Source of the DNA: Arthrobacter sp. AFG20
GTDB lineage: Bacteria; Actinomycetota; Actinomycetes; Actinomycetales; Micrococcaceae
Reading direction: 5' to 3'
DNA: 64,000 bases
Assembly (NCBI RefSeq): GCF_002892795.1
Contig: NZ_PJMC01000019.1
Location: 34,027-98,026, forward strand
The position numbers and the translations under genes were made by a program. Positions within the stretch are counted from its first letter, which is position 1. Every line of letters begins with the position of its first letter. This document shows positions 1 to 7,913 of the stretch, piece after piece. The notes under the pieces were generated by a model that worked only from the letters and a program-made list of their open reading frames with translations, made no database searches and was not told where the DNA came from.

Positions 1-102
1 CTGGCCGAAAAGACGGTGCAGTACCACCTCACGCGGCTGTACCGGAAAATGGGAATCCGGTCACGCAGCGAACTCGCGGCCGCGTTCCGGGTCAAGGAAT
101 GA
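1..102 (+). CDS. LuxR-family regulator, C-terminal end (partial)
   Basis: The window opens inside a reading frame of 33 codons ending in TGA. The peptide contains AEKTVQYHLTRLYRKMGIRS followed by RSELAAAF, the recognition-helix half of a LuxR/FixJ-type helix-turn-helix (the 'A..TV..HL..IY.K.G..SR.EL' pattern). Everything upstream, including any sensor or ATPase domain, lies outside the window, so its signal is unknown. It ends 18 bases before the convergent catC stop. Confidence 0.75.
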   Translation: MAEKTVQYHLTRLYRKMGIRSRSELAAAFRVKE

Positions 103-119
103 CCCGGGGACTGTGGCGG

Positions 120-398
120 CTACTTCACGTCTGAGGGGTGCTTGGCCAGCGGAACCACGGTGATGTCCATGTACGGGAACAAGGGAAGGTCCTGCAGGAT
201 CCCGTGCAGCTCGTCGTTCGATTCGACGTCGAAAATGGAGTAATTGGCGTATTCCCCCACCACGCGCCAGATCTCGGGCCACTTGCCTGAGCGCTGCAGT
301 TCCTGGGAGTAAGCCTTCTCCGTTGCCTTGATTCCGGCGGCTTCTTCGGCAGGCATGCCGGCGGGCAGTTTGACGTCCATATGGACCAGGTACTTCAT
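120..398 (-). CDS. catC: Muconolactone delta-isomerase (CatC)
   Basis: The 92-residue product starts MKYLVHMDVKLP and has the usual length for muconolactone isomerase, a small cytoplasmic enzyme converting muconolactone to 3-oxoadipate enol-lactone in the catechol ortho-cleavage branch of the beta-ketoadipate pathway. Family features visible are the N-terminal strand with HMDVKLP, the E-K-A-Y-S-Q-E-L-Q-R-S-GKW segment and the C-terminal LPLFPYMDITVVPLAKHPSD. It lies 29 bases downstream of catB on the same strand, so the two are very probably co-transcribed. No catechol 1,2-dioxygenase (catA) is present in this window. Confidence 0.9.
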   Translation of the reverse strand: MKYLVHMDVKLPAGMPAEEAAGIKATEKAYSQELQRSGKWPEIWRVVGEYANYSIFDVESNDELHGILQDLPLFPYMDITVVPLAKHPSDVK

Positions 399-427
399 GG
401 ATGACCTCTCAATGGCAGGGATGGGTG

Positions 428-1528
428 TCAGTTGGTGCGGTAGTGCGCGAGCTTGTCGTCATCCACGTCGGTGCCCGCGCCGGGACCCTCGGGAACGTGG
501 ATCCGGCCGCCCGTGATGGCCAGCGGCTGGGCCAGCAGGTCATCGGTCATGTCGAGGTAGTTGGACAGCTCCGCGGCACGCTTGGCGGTGTGGGCGAAGG
601 CTGCGCCGAACACCACGGAGGCCACGGTGCCCACCTGGGTGTCGATCTGGTTGCCGATGTACACGTCGATGCCCATGCCCTCGGCCATGCCAACGATCTT
701 GGCGGCTTCGGTGAAGCCGGACCGGGCAGTCTTGACGGACAGGAGGTTGGCCCCTCCCGTGAGGATTTCGCGGGCAGCCTCGCCGAGGTTGGCGGCGGAC
801 TCGTCCGCGGCAATGGGAATGGGGGAGTTGGTGACCAGGCGGCGGCGGCCCAGGACCTCGCGGGCGTCGTCCGGCTCCTCAAGGAACTGCAGGCCAAGGT
901 CGGACGTGCGGCGCAGCACCTCGGCGGCCTCGTTGGCTGTCCAGCCGCGGTTGGCGTCCATGTACAGCTCGGCGTCCTCGCCCAGGCCCTCCCGCAGCAC
1001 CCTGGCGGCCTCGATGTCCAGGTTCAGCGGACGGCGTCCGGTCTTCAGCTTGAAGGTGTTGATGCCGTAGGTTTCCCGGAACTCCAGGGCCAGCGCCAGG
1101 AGTTCCTTTGCGGGTTTGAACCCGAGCATGTGGGAGACCCGCAGCGAGTCCGTGTAGCCGCCCAGCAGTTTGGTCACGGGCTGCCCCACGGTCTTGCCGA
1201 TGACGTCCCACACGGCAATGTCGACCGCGCCCTTGGCCGTCTGGTTGTGGATGGTCCGCGCCATCACGGCCTGGATCTTTTCCCGGTCAAAGACGTCAAT
1301 GCCCACCAGCTGTGGGGCAAAAACATCCTGCACCATCGCAATGATGGACTTCTGCGTCTCACCATAGGTGTACGGGCGGGGCGGGGTGTCTGCCGTTCCC
1401 ACCACGCCGTCATCGGTGTGGACGCGGACCAGGACGTGGTCGGCCTCGTGCACGGAGCCGGAGGCGAAATGCAGCGGGTGGCGGTACGGGATCGAGTAGG
1501 GGATCGCCTCGATGGCTGCGATCTTCAT
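428..1528 (-). CDS. catB: Muconate cycloisomerase (CatB)
   Basis: This 366-residue enolase-superfamily enzyme converts cis,cis-muconate to muconolactone. The muconate-lactonizing set of residues is present: the KxK motif (FKLKTG, K160/K162), metal ligands D191 (YMDANRGW), E217 (FLEEPDD) and D242 (AADES), and the second base K266 (LLSVKTARSG). Length is normal for the family. Its start codon overlaps the stop of the upstream LysR gene by four bases (ATGA), indicating translational coupling, and catC follows. Chloromuconate cycloisomerase activity cannot be excluded from sequence alone, but the catC neighbour favours the ordinary catechol pathway. Confidence 0.92.
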   Translation of the reverse strand: MKIAAIEAIPYSIPYRHPLHFASGSVHEADHVLVRVHTDDGVVGTADTPPRPYTYGETQKSIIAMVQDVFAPQLVGIDVFDREKIQAVMARTIHNQTAKGAVDIAVWDVIGKTVGQPVTKLLGGYTDSLRVSHMLGFKPAKELLALALEFRETYGINTFKLKTGRRPLNLDIEAARVLREGLGEDAELYMDANRGWTANEAAEVLRRTSDLGLQFLEEPDDAREVLGRRRLVTNSPIPIAADESAANLGEAAREILTGGANLLSVKTARSGFTEAAKIVGMAEGMGIDVYIGNQIDTQVGTVASVVFGAAFAHTAKRAAELSNYLDMTDDLLAQPLAITGGRIHVPEGPGAGTDVDDDKLAHYRTN

Positions 1529-2457
1529 GATGGGAGGAGCCTTTCGTCAGCAGGAGCGGGGGTGGCGGCAGGGGCGGACGCGTCAGCGGTTGCCGTGGCC
1601 ACTACGTCCAGGAAGTTTTGCAGCAGGGCGGACCGGTGGCCGCGCAGCCAGGCGACGGCCAGTTCCACCGGCGGAACGTTGTCGATTTCCCGGTACGCGA
1701 CGCCGTCGAGCTGGAAGGCACGCACGCTGGACGGCATGACGGCGATGCCGCCGCCCGCTGCCACGAACGCAAGCATTGTGGAGGTCTCACCAACCACTTG
1801 CGTGATCCGCGGCTGGAAGCCTGCCTGGCGGCAGAGGTCCGAGGTAATGCGGTTCAGCACGGACTCCGGTGTGTAGGCGATGAAGTCCTGGTCCTGCAGT
1901 TCGTGCATGGCCACGGGCCGGTCCACCGCCAGGGCGCTGAAGGAGGGAAGTGCGACGACGAGTGGCTCCTGGGAGACGACGCGGTAGTCGATCTCCTCGG
2001 AGGCAACGGGGGGACGCAGCAGTGCCGCGTCCAGGGTCCCGTTCCGCAGCCCTGCTTCCATGGCCGGCGTCAGCATCTCTCCGTTCAGTGCCAGCGACAG
2101 GCCGGGAAGGACCTGCTTGGTGAGACGCGCTATCCGGGGCATAACGCCGTAGGTTGCCGATCCGGAGAACCCTACCCGGAGGACGCCGGTGGCGCCCCTT
2201 CCCACCTGGTAGACATCTGCCCGGAGCGTCTCGACGTCGTTGACGATCTGGCGGCCGCGGTCCAGCAGGAGCTGGCCCGCCGCCGTCAGGTCCACCCGGC
2301 GGGTGGTGCGGTTGAGGAGCTGGACGCCCAGCTGGTCTTCCAGCTGGCGGATCTGCTGGGACAGGGGAGGCTGCGCCATATGGAGCCGCTTGGCCGCCCT
2401 GCCGAAGTGCCGCTCCTCCGCCACCGCAATGAAGTAGTTCAGCTGCCGGATCTCCAT
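1525..2457 (-). CDS. LysR-family regulator of the cat/ben genes
   Basis: The 310-residue protein has a typical LysR N-terminal winged helix (MEIRQLNYFIAVAEERHFGRAAKRLHMAQPPLSQQIRQLE, split here only in words) and an effector-binding domain of normal length. MAQPPLSQQIR is characteristic of the CatR/BenM/ClcR group, which sense muconate or benzoate. Unlike most LysR regulators, which are divergent from their targets, this gene is co-directional with catB and overlaps it by four bases, and sits downstream of the transporter gene. It is therefore likely part of the operon it controls. The ligand is inferred from context only. Confidence 0.85.
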   Translation of the reverse strand: MEIRQLNYFIAVAEERHFGRAAKRLHMAQPPLSQQIRQLEDQLGVQLLNRTTRRVDLTAAGQLLLDRGRQIVNDVETLRADVYQVGRGATGVLRVGFSGSATYGVMPRIARLTKQVLPGLSLALNGEMLTPAMEAGLRNGTLDAALLRPPVASEEIDYRVVSQEPLVVALPSFSALAVDRPVAMHELQDQDFIAYTPESVLNRITSDLCRQAGFQPRITQVVGETSTMLAFVAAGGGIAVMPSSVRAFQLDGVAYREIDNVPPVELAVAWLRGHRSALLQNFLDVVATATADASAPAATPAPADERLLPS

Positions 2458-2534
2458 TGCGGTGCCACCTCTCCAAGCGTTCGGGGTGAGGCGGGATGAG
2501 GCCTCATTGATTCATATAATAACCATAAAAAGCC
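2458..2534 (-). promoter_or_regulatory. AT-rich spacer, possible promoter of the regulator-catB-catC unit
   Basis: The 77 bases between the transporter stop and the LysR start include an AT-rich stretch (positions 2510-2545, reading TTATTATATG on the minus strand) and the palindrome ATGAGGCCTCAT (about 2494-2505). This differs sharply from the GC-rich surroundings and is the most likely site of a promoter and operator for the downstream genes. No exact ATAC-N7-GTAT LysR box was seen. Confidence 0.35.
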
Positions 2535-3908
2535 TTACTTAGATACTTTTTCGACGTAATCTTGCTGCTCTTCCGCCGCCGGCGCAGCTTCGTCCAGCCT
2601 GTGCTGGCGCGGTACCAGGATGGTGACTGCGCCACCAAGCAGGGCCACCCCTCCGTAGATATAGAAGGCTGTTGCCCCGCCGATCCCCGCGGCTGCCAGC
2701 CAACCGCCGATGATAGGGCCCAGCACCCCGCCCAGCCGGCCCACACTGGCGCACCAGGCGACGCCGGCGGCACGGGCATTGGTGGTGAAGTAGTTGGACT
2801 GGAAACCGTAGACCAGTACCTGGGTGCCCAGGGTTCCCACCCCTGCGGTGGCGATGAAGGTGAAGAGCAGCGGCAACGGAAAACTGAACGTCATCAATCC
2901 GAGGGAAATGGTGGCGAGGGCAAACGTGGCAGCGATAACCCGCTGCGGTCCATTCCTGTCGGCCATCCGGGAAGCGACCAGTCCGCCAACCACGGCACCG
3001 AGATTCAGGGCCAGCGGGAAGAACAGGGCATAGGTCCTGCCGTAGCCATAGCCCTCCATGATTTTGGGCAGCCAGGTGTTGAGCCCGTAGGTCAGGAGGA
3101 GCCCGCAGAAGGACATCAGTCCCAGCAGGATGGATGCCACGGCGAACTGGCGGGAGAAGACGGCGGCGAACCCGGATTTCCGCGGGGCGGCGCCGGCCTC
3201 CCGGATCACCTGCTCTTCGGCAAGCGGCACCCCGGTGCGCCAGGCAGCGGCCAGAGCTTCCTCTTCCCGGCCCCGGGCCAACAGCCACCGCGGGGATTCC
3301 GGAAGCTTCCGCCAGGCAATGGGCAGGATGACCAGGAGGGGCAGGGATCCGATGATGAAGAGACCGCGCCAGCCGATGCTGTCCAGGAACGCGATGCCCA
3401 GGACGGACGCCAGCACGCCGCCCGCGGGGACCCCGGAGTACACGATCGCGTTGTAGAACTGCCGCCGTCCCGCAGGGGCGAACTCGGCCATCGTGGCGCC
3501 GGCGCTGGCGATGACGACGCCCAGGCCGAGTCCGGTGGCAAACCGGAGGGCGCCGAAGGCGGTGACGTCCGTGGCCAGGGCGGTGGCGAACATGCCCAGG
3601 GAGAACCAGGCGATGCCGGCGAGCATCAGCCGGCGGCGGCCGAAGAAATCGCCGATCGCACCGCATGCCAGCGACCCCACCAGCACGCCGATGAGGGCCC
3701 AGGATCCCAGGAGCCCGGCGGTGGCGGCATCAAAATGACCGATTTGGCCTGCGTCTGCGAGCAGTCCCGGAAGGACGGTGCCGTAGACCACCAGGTCGTA
3801 GCCATCGAACAGGAGGGCGGCGCAGATGACGAAAGCCACCCAGTTGGCTGTCCGAGCCTCCTTTCCCGGGTTTCCGGAGAGGGTGGATTGGGGGTGCGGC
3901 AGCGTCAT
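2535..3908 (-). CDS. MFS aromatic acid:H+ symporter (AAHS type)
   Basis: A 457-residue, 12-helix major facilitator. The first helix carries the AAHS signature LLFDGYDLVVYGTVLP (the conserved D-G-Y-D), followed by the MFS loop motif GAIGDFFGRRRLMLAG and, after the central loop, PESPRWLLARG. These define benzoate/4-hydroxybenzoate/muconate importers such as BenK, PcaK and MucK. The start at 3908 (MTLPHPQS) is chosen because AAAGGA lies about nine bases upstream; a further in-frame ATG 12 codons earlier is less well placed. It is upstream of and co-directional with the LysR-catB-catC genes, consistent with uptake of an aromatic acid or muconate. Confidence 0.88.
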   Translation of the reverse strand: MTLPHPQSTLSGNPGKEARTANWVAFVICAALLFDGYDLVVYGTVLPGLLADAGQIGHFDAATAGLLGSWALIGVLVGSLACGAIGDFFGRRRLMLAGIAWFSLGMFATALATDVTAFGALRFATGLGLGVVIASAGATMAEFAPAGRRQFYNAIVYSGVPAGGVLASVLGIAFLDSIGWRGLFIIGSLPLLVILPIAWRKLPESPRWLLARGREEEALAAAWRTGVPLAEEQVIREAGAAPRKSGFAAVFSRQFAVASILLGLMSFCGLLLTYGLNTWLPKIMEGYGYGRTYALFFPLALNLGAVVGGLVASRMADRNGPQRVIAATFALATISLGLMTFSFPLPLLFTFIATAGVGTLGTQVLVYGFQSNYFTTNARAAGVAWCASVGRLGGVLGPIIGGWLAAAGIGGATAFYIYGGVALLGGAVTILVPRQHRLDEAAPAAEEQQDYVEKVSK

Positions 3909-4237
3909 GGGGCGTGTCCTTTCAGGGGGCGGGTGTGGAGGCATTGCGGCATTCGGATGGATCCGCGCCGGGGCCTCGGCAACCCAGCCTGACAGGTAAT
4001 GTGACGCACGGCCTATGAGGGAAATGCCCGGTTTCGCGCCGGGGGTGCATTGTGCCGTTTCCGCGTATCAAAGGGGCTGTTTTTGCGATGGATCCAGCGG
4101 GAACAGGCCAAATGCGCCCGGCAGCAGGGGCATCCCGGCGTCGGTGGGAGGGTGGGTCTTAGTCCATAGGCTGCCGGTATGAACCCGGCGTGCCGTAACC
4201 GTGGCCGGGAGCAGGGCGCCGCGGTTAGGCTGGCGGA
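3909..4237. other. Intergenic region between divergent genes
   Basis: The 329 bases separate the transporter (minus) and the isomerase-family gene (plus). They should hold both promoters. I found no convincing hairpin, repeat or small gene in it. Confidence 0.4.
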
Positions 4238-4936
4238 ATGATCAATCCAGCACGGCTGCACTCAGACCTGTCCCGCCTGGGCCGGGAGACGGATATGTTC
4301 CTGGCCACGGTCTCCTCTTTGTCCGATGAAGAGCTGGCTGCTCCTTCGCTGTGTGAAGGGTGGACCCGCGCCCACGTCATCGCGCACGTCGCATCCAGCG
4401 GACGTGCCCTGATAGGGCTGATTGACTGGGCCACGTCCGGGGAGGAACGCCGGCTGTACGCATCCCCTGAAGCGCGCTCGGAGGCCATCGCCGACCTTGC
4501 TGCCCTGCCGCGGGAGGAGCTCCTGGCTGAAGTGCGGGACTCAGCCGCCGCTTTCGCCGGTGAAGCCGAGCGGTTGACCGGGGAACTTGCGGCGCCGGAA
4601 GTCAAGGTGGGTGGCCGGGAGCTGCCGGCCACGTCCATTGTGGCGCTGCGGATTGCCGAGGTGGTCGTGCACCACCATGACCTGGACACGGCCTGGACCA
4701 TCGAGGAGGCCGACCCTGATTCGCTGCTGAACGCCATCGAGGCCGTGGTACGCGCGATGCGTGCCAAGGGCGGGCCCGGAATGACGCTGGTTACCGAGGA
4801 ACGCGACCAGTGGATTATCGGCAACGGTGCGCTGCACATCGAGTCCGACCGTGAGGGCCTCCTGAAATGGCTGGCACGCGGCGACGCAGCTCATATTGAG
4901 GCGGAGGGCCCGGTGCCAGCACTGCCTAGCTGGTGA
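4238..4936 (+). CDS. Maleylpyruvate isomerase family mycothiol-dependent enzyme
   Basis: The 232-residue protein fits the actinobacterial mycothiol-dependent maleylpyruvate isomerase (MDMPI/DUF664-like, DinB-fold) family. Visible hallmarks are LSDEELAAPSLCEGWTRAHV near residues 28-47 with the metal-binding histidine context VIAHVASSGRALIGL, and the RIAEVVVHHHDLDTAW segment containing further histidines. Family members catalyse mycothiol-dependent isomerisation or other thiol transfers in the cytoplasm; many have no known substrate. The neighbouring aromatic genes make a role in ring-cleavage product metabolism (for example the gentisate branch) possible but unproven. Confidence 0.8.
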   Translation: MINPARLHSDLSRLGRETDMFLATVSSLSDEELAAPSLCEGWTRAHVIAHVASSGRALIGLIDWATSGEERRLYASPEARSEAIADLAALPREELLAEVRDSAAAFAGEAERLTGELAAPEVKVGGRELPATSIVALRIAEVVVHHHDLDTAWTIEEADPDSLLNAIEAVVRAMRAKGGPGMTLVTEERDQWIIGNGALHIESDREGLLKWLARGDAAHIEAEGPVPALPSW

Positions 4937-5223
4937 GCCGGCCTGCTCGAAGATTGCAGCGTCCCATCCTGAGCGGGTCGGACTGACTTTTCGCCGCCGG
5001 TGCGGGGATGTATTCCAGTCCCACTTTGTCCCCAGCAGTGAGCCTTGGAAAGTCAGGTGCACCAGGCCGGGATCGTCTCCCATAGAAATGTGCAGTGACC
5101 CTGTCAACCGCGGTGGGTGTGGCAGGTTTGGCTGGACGAAGACCCAACCGCACCCAAGCGAAGAGCGGCCGCTGTCGTCAGGCGTAGTTGCCGGGCCTTG
5201 CCCGAGCAGAGGGGACAACAGTC
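4937..5223. other. Intergenic, no recognisable gene
   Basis: About 290 bases with only short open frames and no family I can recognise. It marks the start of a zone of gene remnants. Confidence 0.35.
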
Positions 5224-5365
5224 TTAGCCGTTTCCAGTGTGCACGAGGCTTTCGGTGTCCTTTTGGAGGGCCGGGGCGTCGGCAAGGCCTTCAGGGGTGA
5301 GGTCGAGGTGCTCGATGGCGGTGGCGAGGGTTATCGGGGACCGGGGTGCGTTTGGTGTTCGTCAT
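5224..5365 (-). pseudogene. Short frameshifted gene remnant
   Basis: Reading the minus strand from ATG at 5365 gives MTNTKRTPVP, after which the frame is lost. A single-base shift restores a sensible peptide, ITLATAIEHLDLTPEGLADA, continuing PALQKDTESLVHTGNG and a stop at 5224. The combined peptide would be about 46 residues. I do not recognise the family. Its divergent neighbour is also a remnant. Confidence 0.35.
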
Positions 5366-5370
5366 GATTG

Positions 5371-5580
5371 CCTTTGATTCAGGAACGCGTCCTCTACCTA
5401 AACCCCGGCTTCCCGAGGTACGAATCCCCGATCGAGTACCTCGGCGGCCTGGCCGTGCCCTACCGCTACCTGCCCACGAGCCAGGGCTTCGCGATTGACC
5501 CTGACCAGGTGCGCGCGTCGATCACCCCTAATCCCGAGGCGATCATTTACAACGACCTGCAGAACCCCATTTGGGCCGAA
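5371..5580 (+). pseudogene. PLP-dependent aminotransferase fragment
   Basis: The frame encodes ERVLYLNPGFPRYESPIEYL followed by GGLAVPYRYLPTSQGFAIDPDQ and AIIYNDLQNPIWAES, a segment from the large domain of a fold-type I class I/II aminotransferase (the 'nPgyp.Y...i...Gg..v.y.l' and 'i..n.p.NP.g' region). Only about 65 residues match; the pyridoxal lysine region and both termini are missing and the following codons are unrelated. It is a truncated relic. Confidence 0.6.
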
Positions 5581-5686
5581 TCGACGGCGGGATCTCCCTC
5601 TAAAGGAACAGGGACAGCCCTTGCATCCCTTCCAGCGGTGGTGCCAAAGCAGGCCAGAAAGGCCGGTCCCCCACCCGTTTTCACAG

Positions 5687-5712
5687 GCCGATAATGCGGA
5701 TTCCGTAAATCT
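5687..5712. repeat. Recombination-site-like repeat, copy A
   Basis: The sequence has the form GCCGATA-N6-ATTCCGT followed by AAATCT. Copies B (7722-7747) and C (10525-10549) have the same two 7-base arms with the same 6-base spacer. Such a layout (two arms around a short variable centre) resembles crossover sites of tyrosine recombinases such as Xer, but no recombinase gene is in the window. Confidence 0.45.
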
Positions 5713-6228
5713 TTGGGGAACTACCGCAGGGCTCTCTGCCTCCGATGCGCTTATCCAATGCCGCCTGATCGGTGCAGGCACGAACCAGCCGGTCGGCATG
5801 TGGCCGCAGCACTTGCATGCGCTTGGCGGAACCAGGCTATTGGGGCGGCTTGATGCTGTCGCCTTCTTCCCAGGCGACGCCGGTGCTGGCGAGAAGGTTG
5901 AATTCCCGCAGGGGATGTCGTTCAGGTGGGAGCGTCCGACTGGAACTGTGTGCCACGGCTAGGGATCCCGAGTGCCAATAACGGACCTGGAGCGCCCTGC
6001 TCTTGCCTACCGGCGCGTAGCGCCCGTTACCGGCGGTAACAGCCGTGTGGAGAAAGGGCCACAAACGTCTTTCGACGGCCCCGAAAAGCGCCCCGGAATC
6101 ACTGTCCCGTGATTGGACTCCCGGTCGCCTAACGGTTGCACCAAGAACCGGAAACATCCCTCGTCGCGGGCTGTTGGCGCTCCTACGCTGGAGACATCCC
6201 ATCACTCACACCCACAAGGGGTACCCAC
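5713..6228. other. Intergenic upstream of secreted protein gene
   Basis: About 515 bases with no recognisable coding region. The last part should contain the promoter of the downstream gene; a ribosome-binding AAGGGG lies at 6216-6221. Confidence 0.4.
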
Positions 6229-6780
6229 ATGAAAAAACTAAGCGCCTGGCTCACCGCCATCATCATCGCACTCGGGCTGGGCCTCCTGGCTCCGGGGCCA
6301 GCCTCCGCGACCACTTCCTACTGCGGACTGGTCTGGAGCTCACTGGCCAAGTCCAACCAGGCCATGAGCGCCCCATCAGTAACCAACATACGCTCAGGAC
6401 AGCACACCTGCTTCGACCGGTTAGTGATCGACATCAAGGGAAAGGCAGCCGGCTACAACGTCCGCTACGTCTCAAAGGTCGTACAGGACGGATCCGGACT
6501 GCCCATCAAGCTCAGAGGCGGCGCATTCCTGCAGGTCACCGCCCACGCACCCAGCTATGACAGCGTCACGGGCAAGTCCACCTATGCACCGGCCAACCGC
6601 TCCGAGGTGACCAACGTTTCGAAGTACAAGACGTTCAGGCAGGTGGCCTGGGCAGGCAGCTTTGAGGGCCACACCGCCCTGGGCCTCGGCGTCCGCGCCC
6701 GGCTGCCCTTCAAGGTCTACACCCTTGCCGGCCCCGGCAGCGGATCAAAGCTCGTGATCGACGTCGCCCACCAGTGGTGA
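6229..6780 (+). CDS. Secreted AMIN-like domain protein
   Basis: The 183-residue product starts with a clear Sec signal: MKKL, a hydrophobic stretch LTAIIIALGLGLLAPG and the cleavage motif ASA just before TTSYCGLVW. The mature part has strand-rich segments (CFDRLVIDIKG, YNVRYVSKV, SGLPIKLRGGAFLQV, GSKLVIDVAHQW) matching the AMIN-like domain found in actinobacterial secreted proteins. The start at 6229 is supported by AAGGGG at 6216-6221. The two cysteines in the mature region could form a disulphide. Function in the envelope is unknown. It lies between recombination-like repeats A and B. Confidence 0.75.
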   Translation: MKKLSAWLTAIIIALGLGLLAPGPASATTSYCGLVWSSLAKSNQAMSAPSVTNIRSGQHTCFDRLVIDIKGKAAGYNVRYVSKVVQDGSGLPIKLRGGAFLQVTAHAPSYDSVTGKSTYAPANRSEVTNVSKYKTFRQVAWAGSFEGHTALGLGVRARLPFKVYTLAGPGSGSKLVIDVAHQW

Positions 6781-6831
6781 CGCTAGATGTGACGACCGAC
6801 AAGACCGGGCAATAGAAACCGGTACAGCGAA

Positions 6832-6857
6832 GCCCCGCTCCCAGGGGGAGGCGGGGC
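6832..6857 (+). terminator. Hairpin after secreted protein gene
   Basis: GCCCCGC pairs with GCGGGGC across a G-rich loop that extends the stem, about 50 bases after the stop codon. There is no good T-tract, so it is a plausible but imperfect terminator. Confidence 0.4.
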
Positions 6858-6958
6858 AGCGCTTTGCTGCACCATGCGGCAGAGCCCAATCGGGGAATTC
6901 TTCCTATGTCCTGTACGTTGCAGGACCGGTAAACCCCCAACAGAAAGAGATGCCTCCC

Positions 6959-7258
6959 GTGGCAACCGATTACGACGAACTGCGCACCGACGTCAAGGAG
7001 TCCCAGGAAAACTCACTCGAAGCCCTGAAGTCCGCCAAAGCACCGGACGCGCAGTCTGTGGTTCAAGAGCTCGACGAAGCTGACGCCCTCGACGGCCTGA
7101 CCCCAGGCGGCGAGTTCATTGCCGAAGAACTCGTCGTGCAGGTCATCCCGCAGGCTGACGATGAGTTCACCTGCTGCTCGTGCTTCCTGGTCCGCCACCG
7201 TTCGCAGAAGGCGCGCGAGAAGGACGGCCATGCCTACTGTGTCGAATGTGAGGGCTGA
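6959..7258 (+). CDS. DUF4193 family zinc-ribbon protein
   Basis: The product (99 residues from the GTG at 6959) starts VATDYDELRTDVKES, contains the acidic DUF4193 centre and ends EFTCCSCFLVRHRSQKAREK followed by HAYCVEC. The two CxxC pairs (CCSC and CVEC) form the expected zinc ribbon. DUF4193 proteins are conserved in Actinobacteria and may act with the transcription machinery, but their role is not settled. I prefer GTG 6959 over ATG 6950 because relatives begin MATDYD and AGAAAGAGA is correctly spaced for the GTG but would overlap the ATG. Confidence 0.85.
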   Translation: MATDYDELRTDVKESQENSLEALKSAKAPDAQSVVQELDEADALDGLTPGGEFIAEELVVQVIPQADDEFTCCSCFLVRHRSQKAREKDGHAYCVECEG

Positions 7259-7274
7259 GCCCCACCACTGACCG

Positions 7275-7301
7275 GCTGTCCCGGAGCACCTCCGGGACAG
7301 C
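7275..7301 (+). terminator. Perfect 11-bp hairpin after the DUF4193 gene
   Basis: GCTGTCCCGGA and TCCGGGACAGC form an uninterrupted stem with a 5-base loop starting 17 bases after the stop codon. It lacks a T-run, as is frequent for actinobacterial terminators. Confidence 0.65.
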
Positions 7302-7348
7302 ATCCCCGAGGAATTCACGCCGCTGCCCAGGACCTCGCGGGGCAACCG

Positions 7349-7558
7349 TTATTCGTCGCGCCGCACCCACGTATAGGGGTTTGGCTCGTGGCTGCCACGC
7401 CTGCCTTGCTCAAACCCCTGCTGCCACGCCTTTCCGACCGCGGACACCAGGCCCGCGAGCAAGGGGTAGTAGGGATGGTCCGGACCGATATAGATCATTT
7501 CGTCGGTGGCCCGGTCCACGGCGGCCCGGACTTCATTCTCGGTAGCGGGACTGCTCAT
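7349..7558 (-). CDS. Small hypothetical protein (69 aa)
   Basis: From the ATG at 7558 the product begins MSSPATENEVRAAVDRATDE and includes YIGPDHPYYPLLAGLVSAVGKAWQQGFEQGRR. It looks like a soluble helical protein. The start is supported by AGGGAGGAAGGG just upstream on the minus strand; a longer frame to 7681 has an uncharacteristic N-terminus. I do not recognise the family. It lies within the segment flanked by recombination-like repeats A and B. Confidence 0.55.
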   Translation of the reverse strand: MSSPATENEVRAAVDRATDEMIYIGPDHPYYPLLAGLVSAVGKAWQQGFEQGRRGSHEPNPYTWVRRDE

Positions 7559-7721
7559 GGTGCCGCCCTTCCTCCCTGGAACTTCTGCGTCCGCCTCGAC
7601 GGTAACGCCTGCCTGCGGAAGCGTCCATGGGTGCAACGGCCGGCACCTTGGGGAGAAAGCGGCCCTGATAGATGCCCGCAATCAGCCCTTTTTGCGGGCA
7701 CTCGCTGCCTATTTTTCAAGC

Positions 7722-7747
7722 GCCGATAACCGGGATTCCGTCAACCT
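7722..7747. repeat. Recombination-site-like repeat, copy B
   Basis: Same arms GCCGATA and ATTCCGT with a 6-base centre as copies A and C, followed by CAACCT. It matches copy A at 21 of 26 positions and is in the same orientation, 2.04 kb away. Confidence 0.45.
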
Positions 7748-7913
7748 GCCTCGGTTGGGAAAACCGTGCGTGCTGATCCCGCGGAGCAAGAAGAGCGGTG
7801 CGAAGGGCATGGGCGAACTCCTCGACCGAGCTCTGGTCAGCGCGTTCTACCGAAAAGCTGGGCGCGGAGTGCCCTTACAACGGTCCTCTGTGAAGGACAC
7901 CCCGCGGGGTCCG

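Noticed and set aside
401..1876. Long plus-strand open frame of 491 codons across catB and the LysR gene
   Set aside because: It is antisense to two well-supported genes, has no recognisable domain and reflects high-GC codon structure.
2562..3992. Long plus-strand frame of 476 codons opposite the MFS transporter
   Set aside because: Antisense to an intact transporter; composition rich in G, E, Q and P without motifs.
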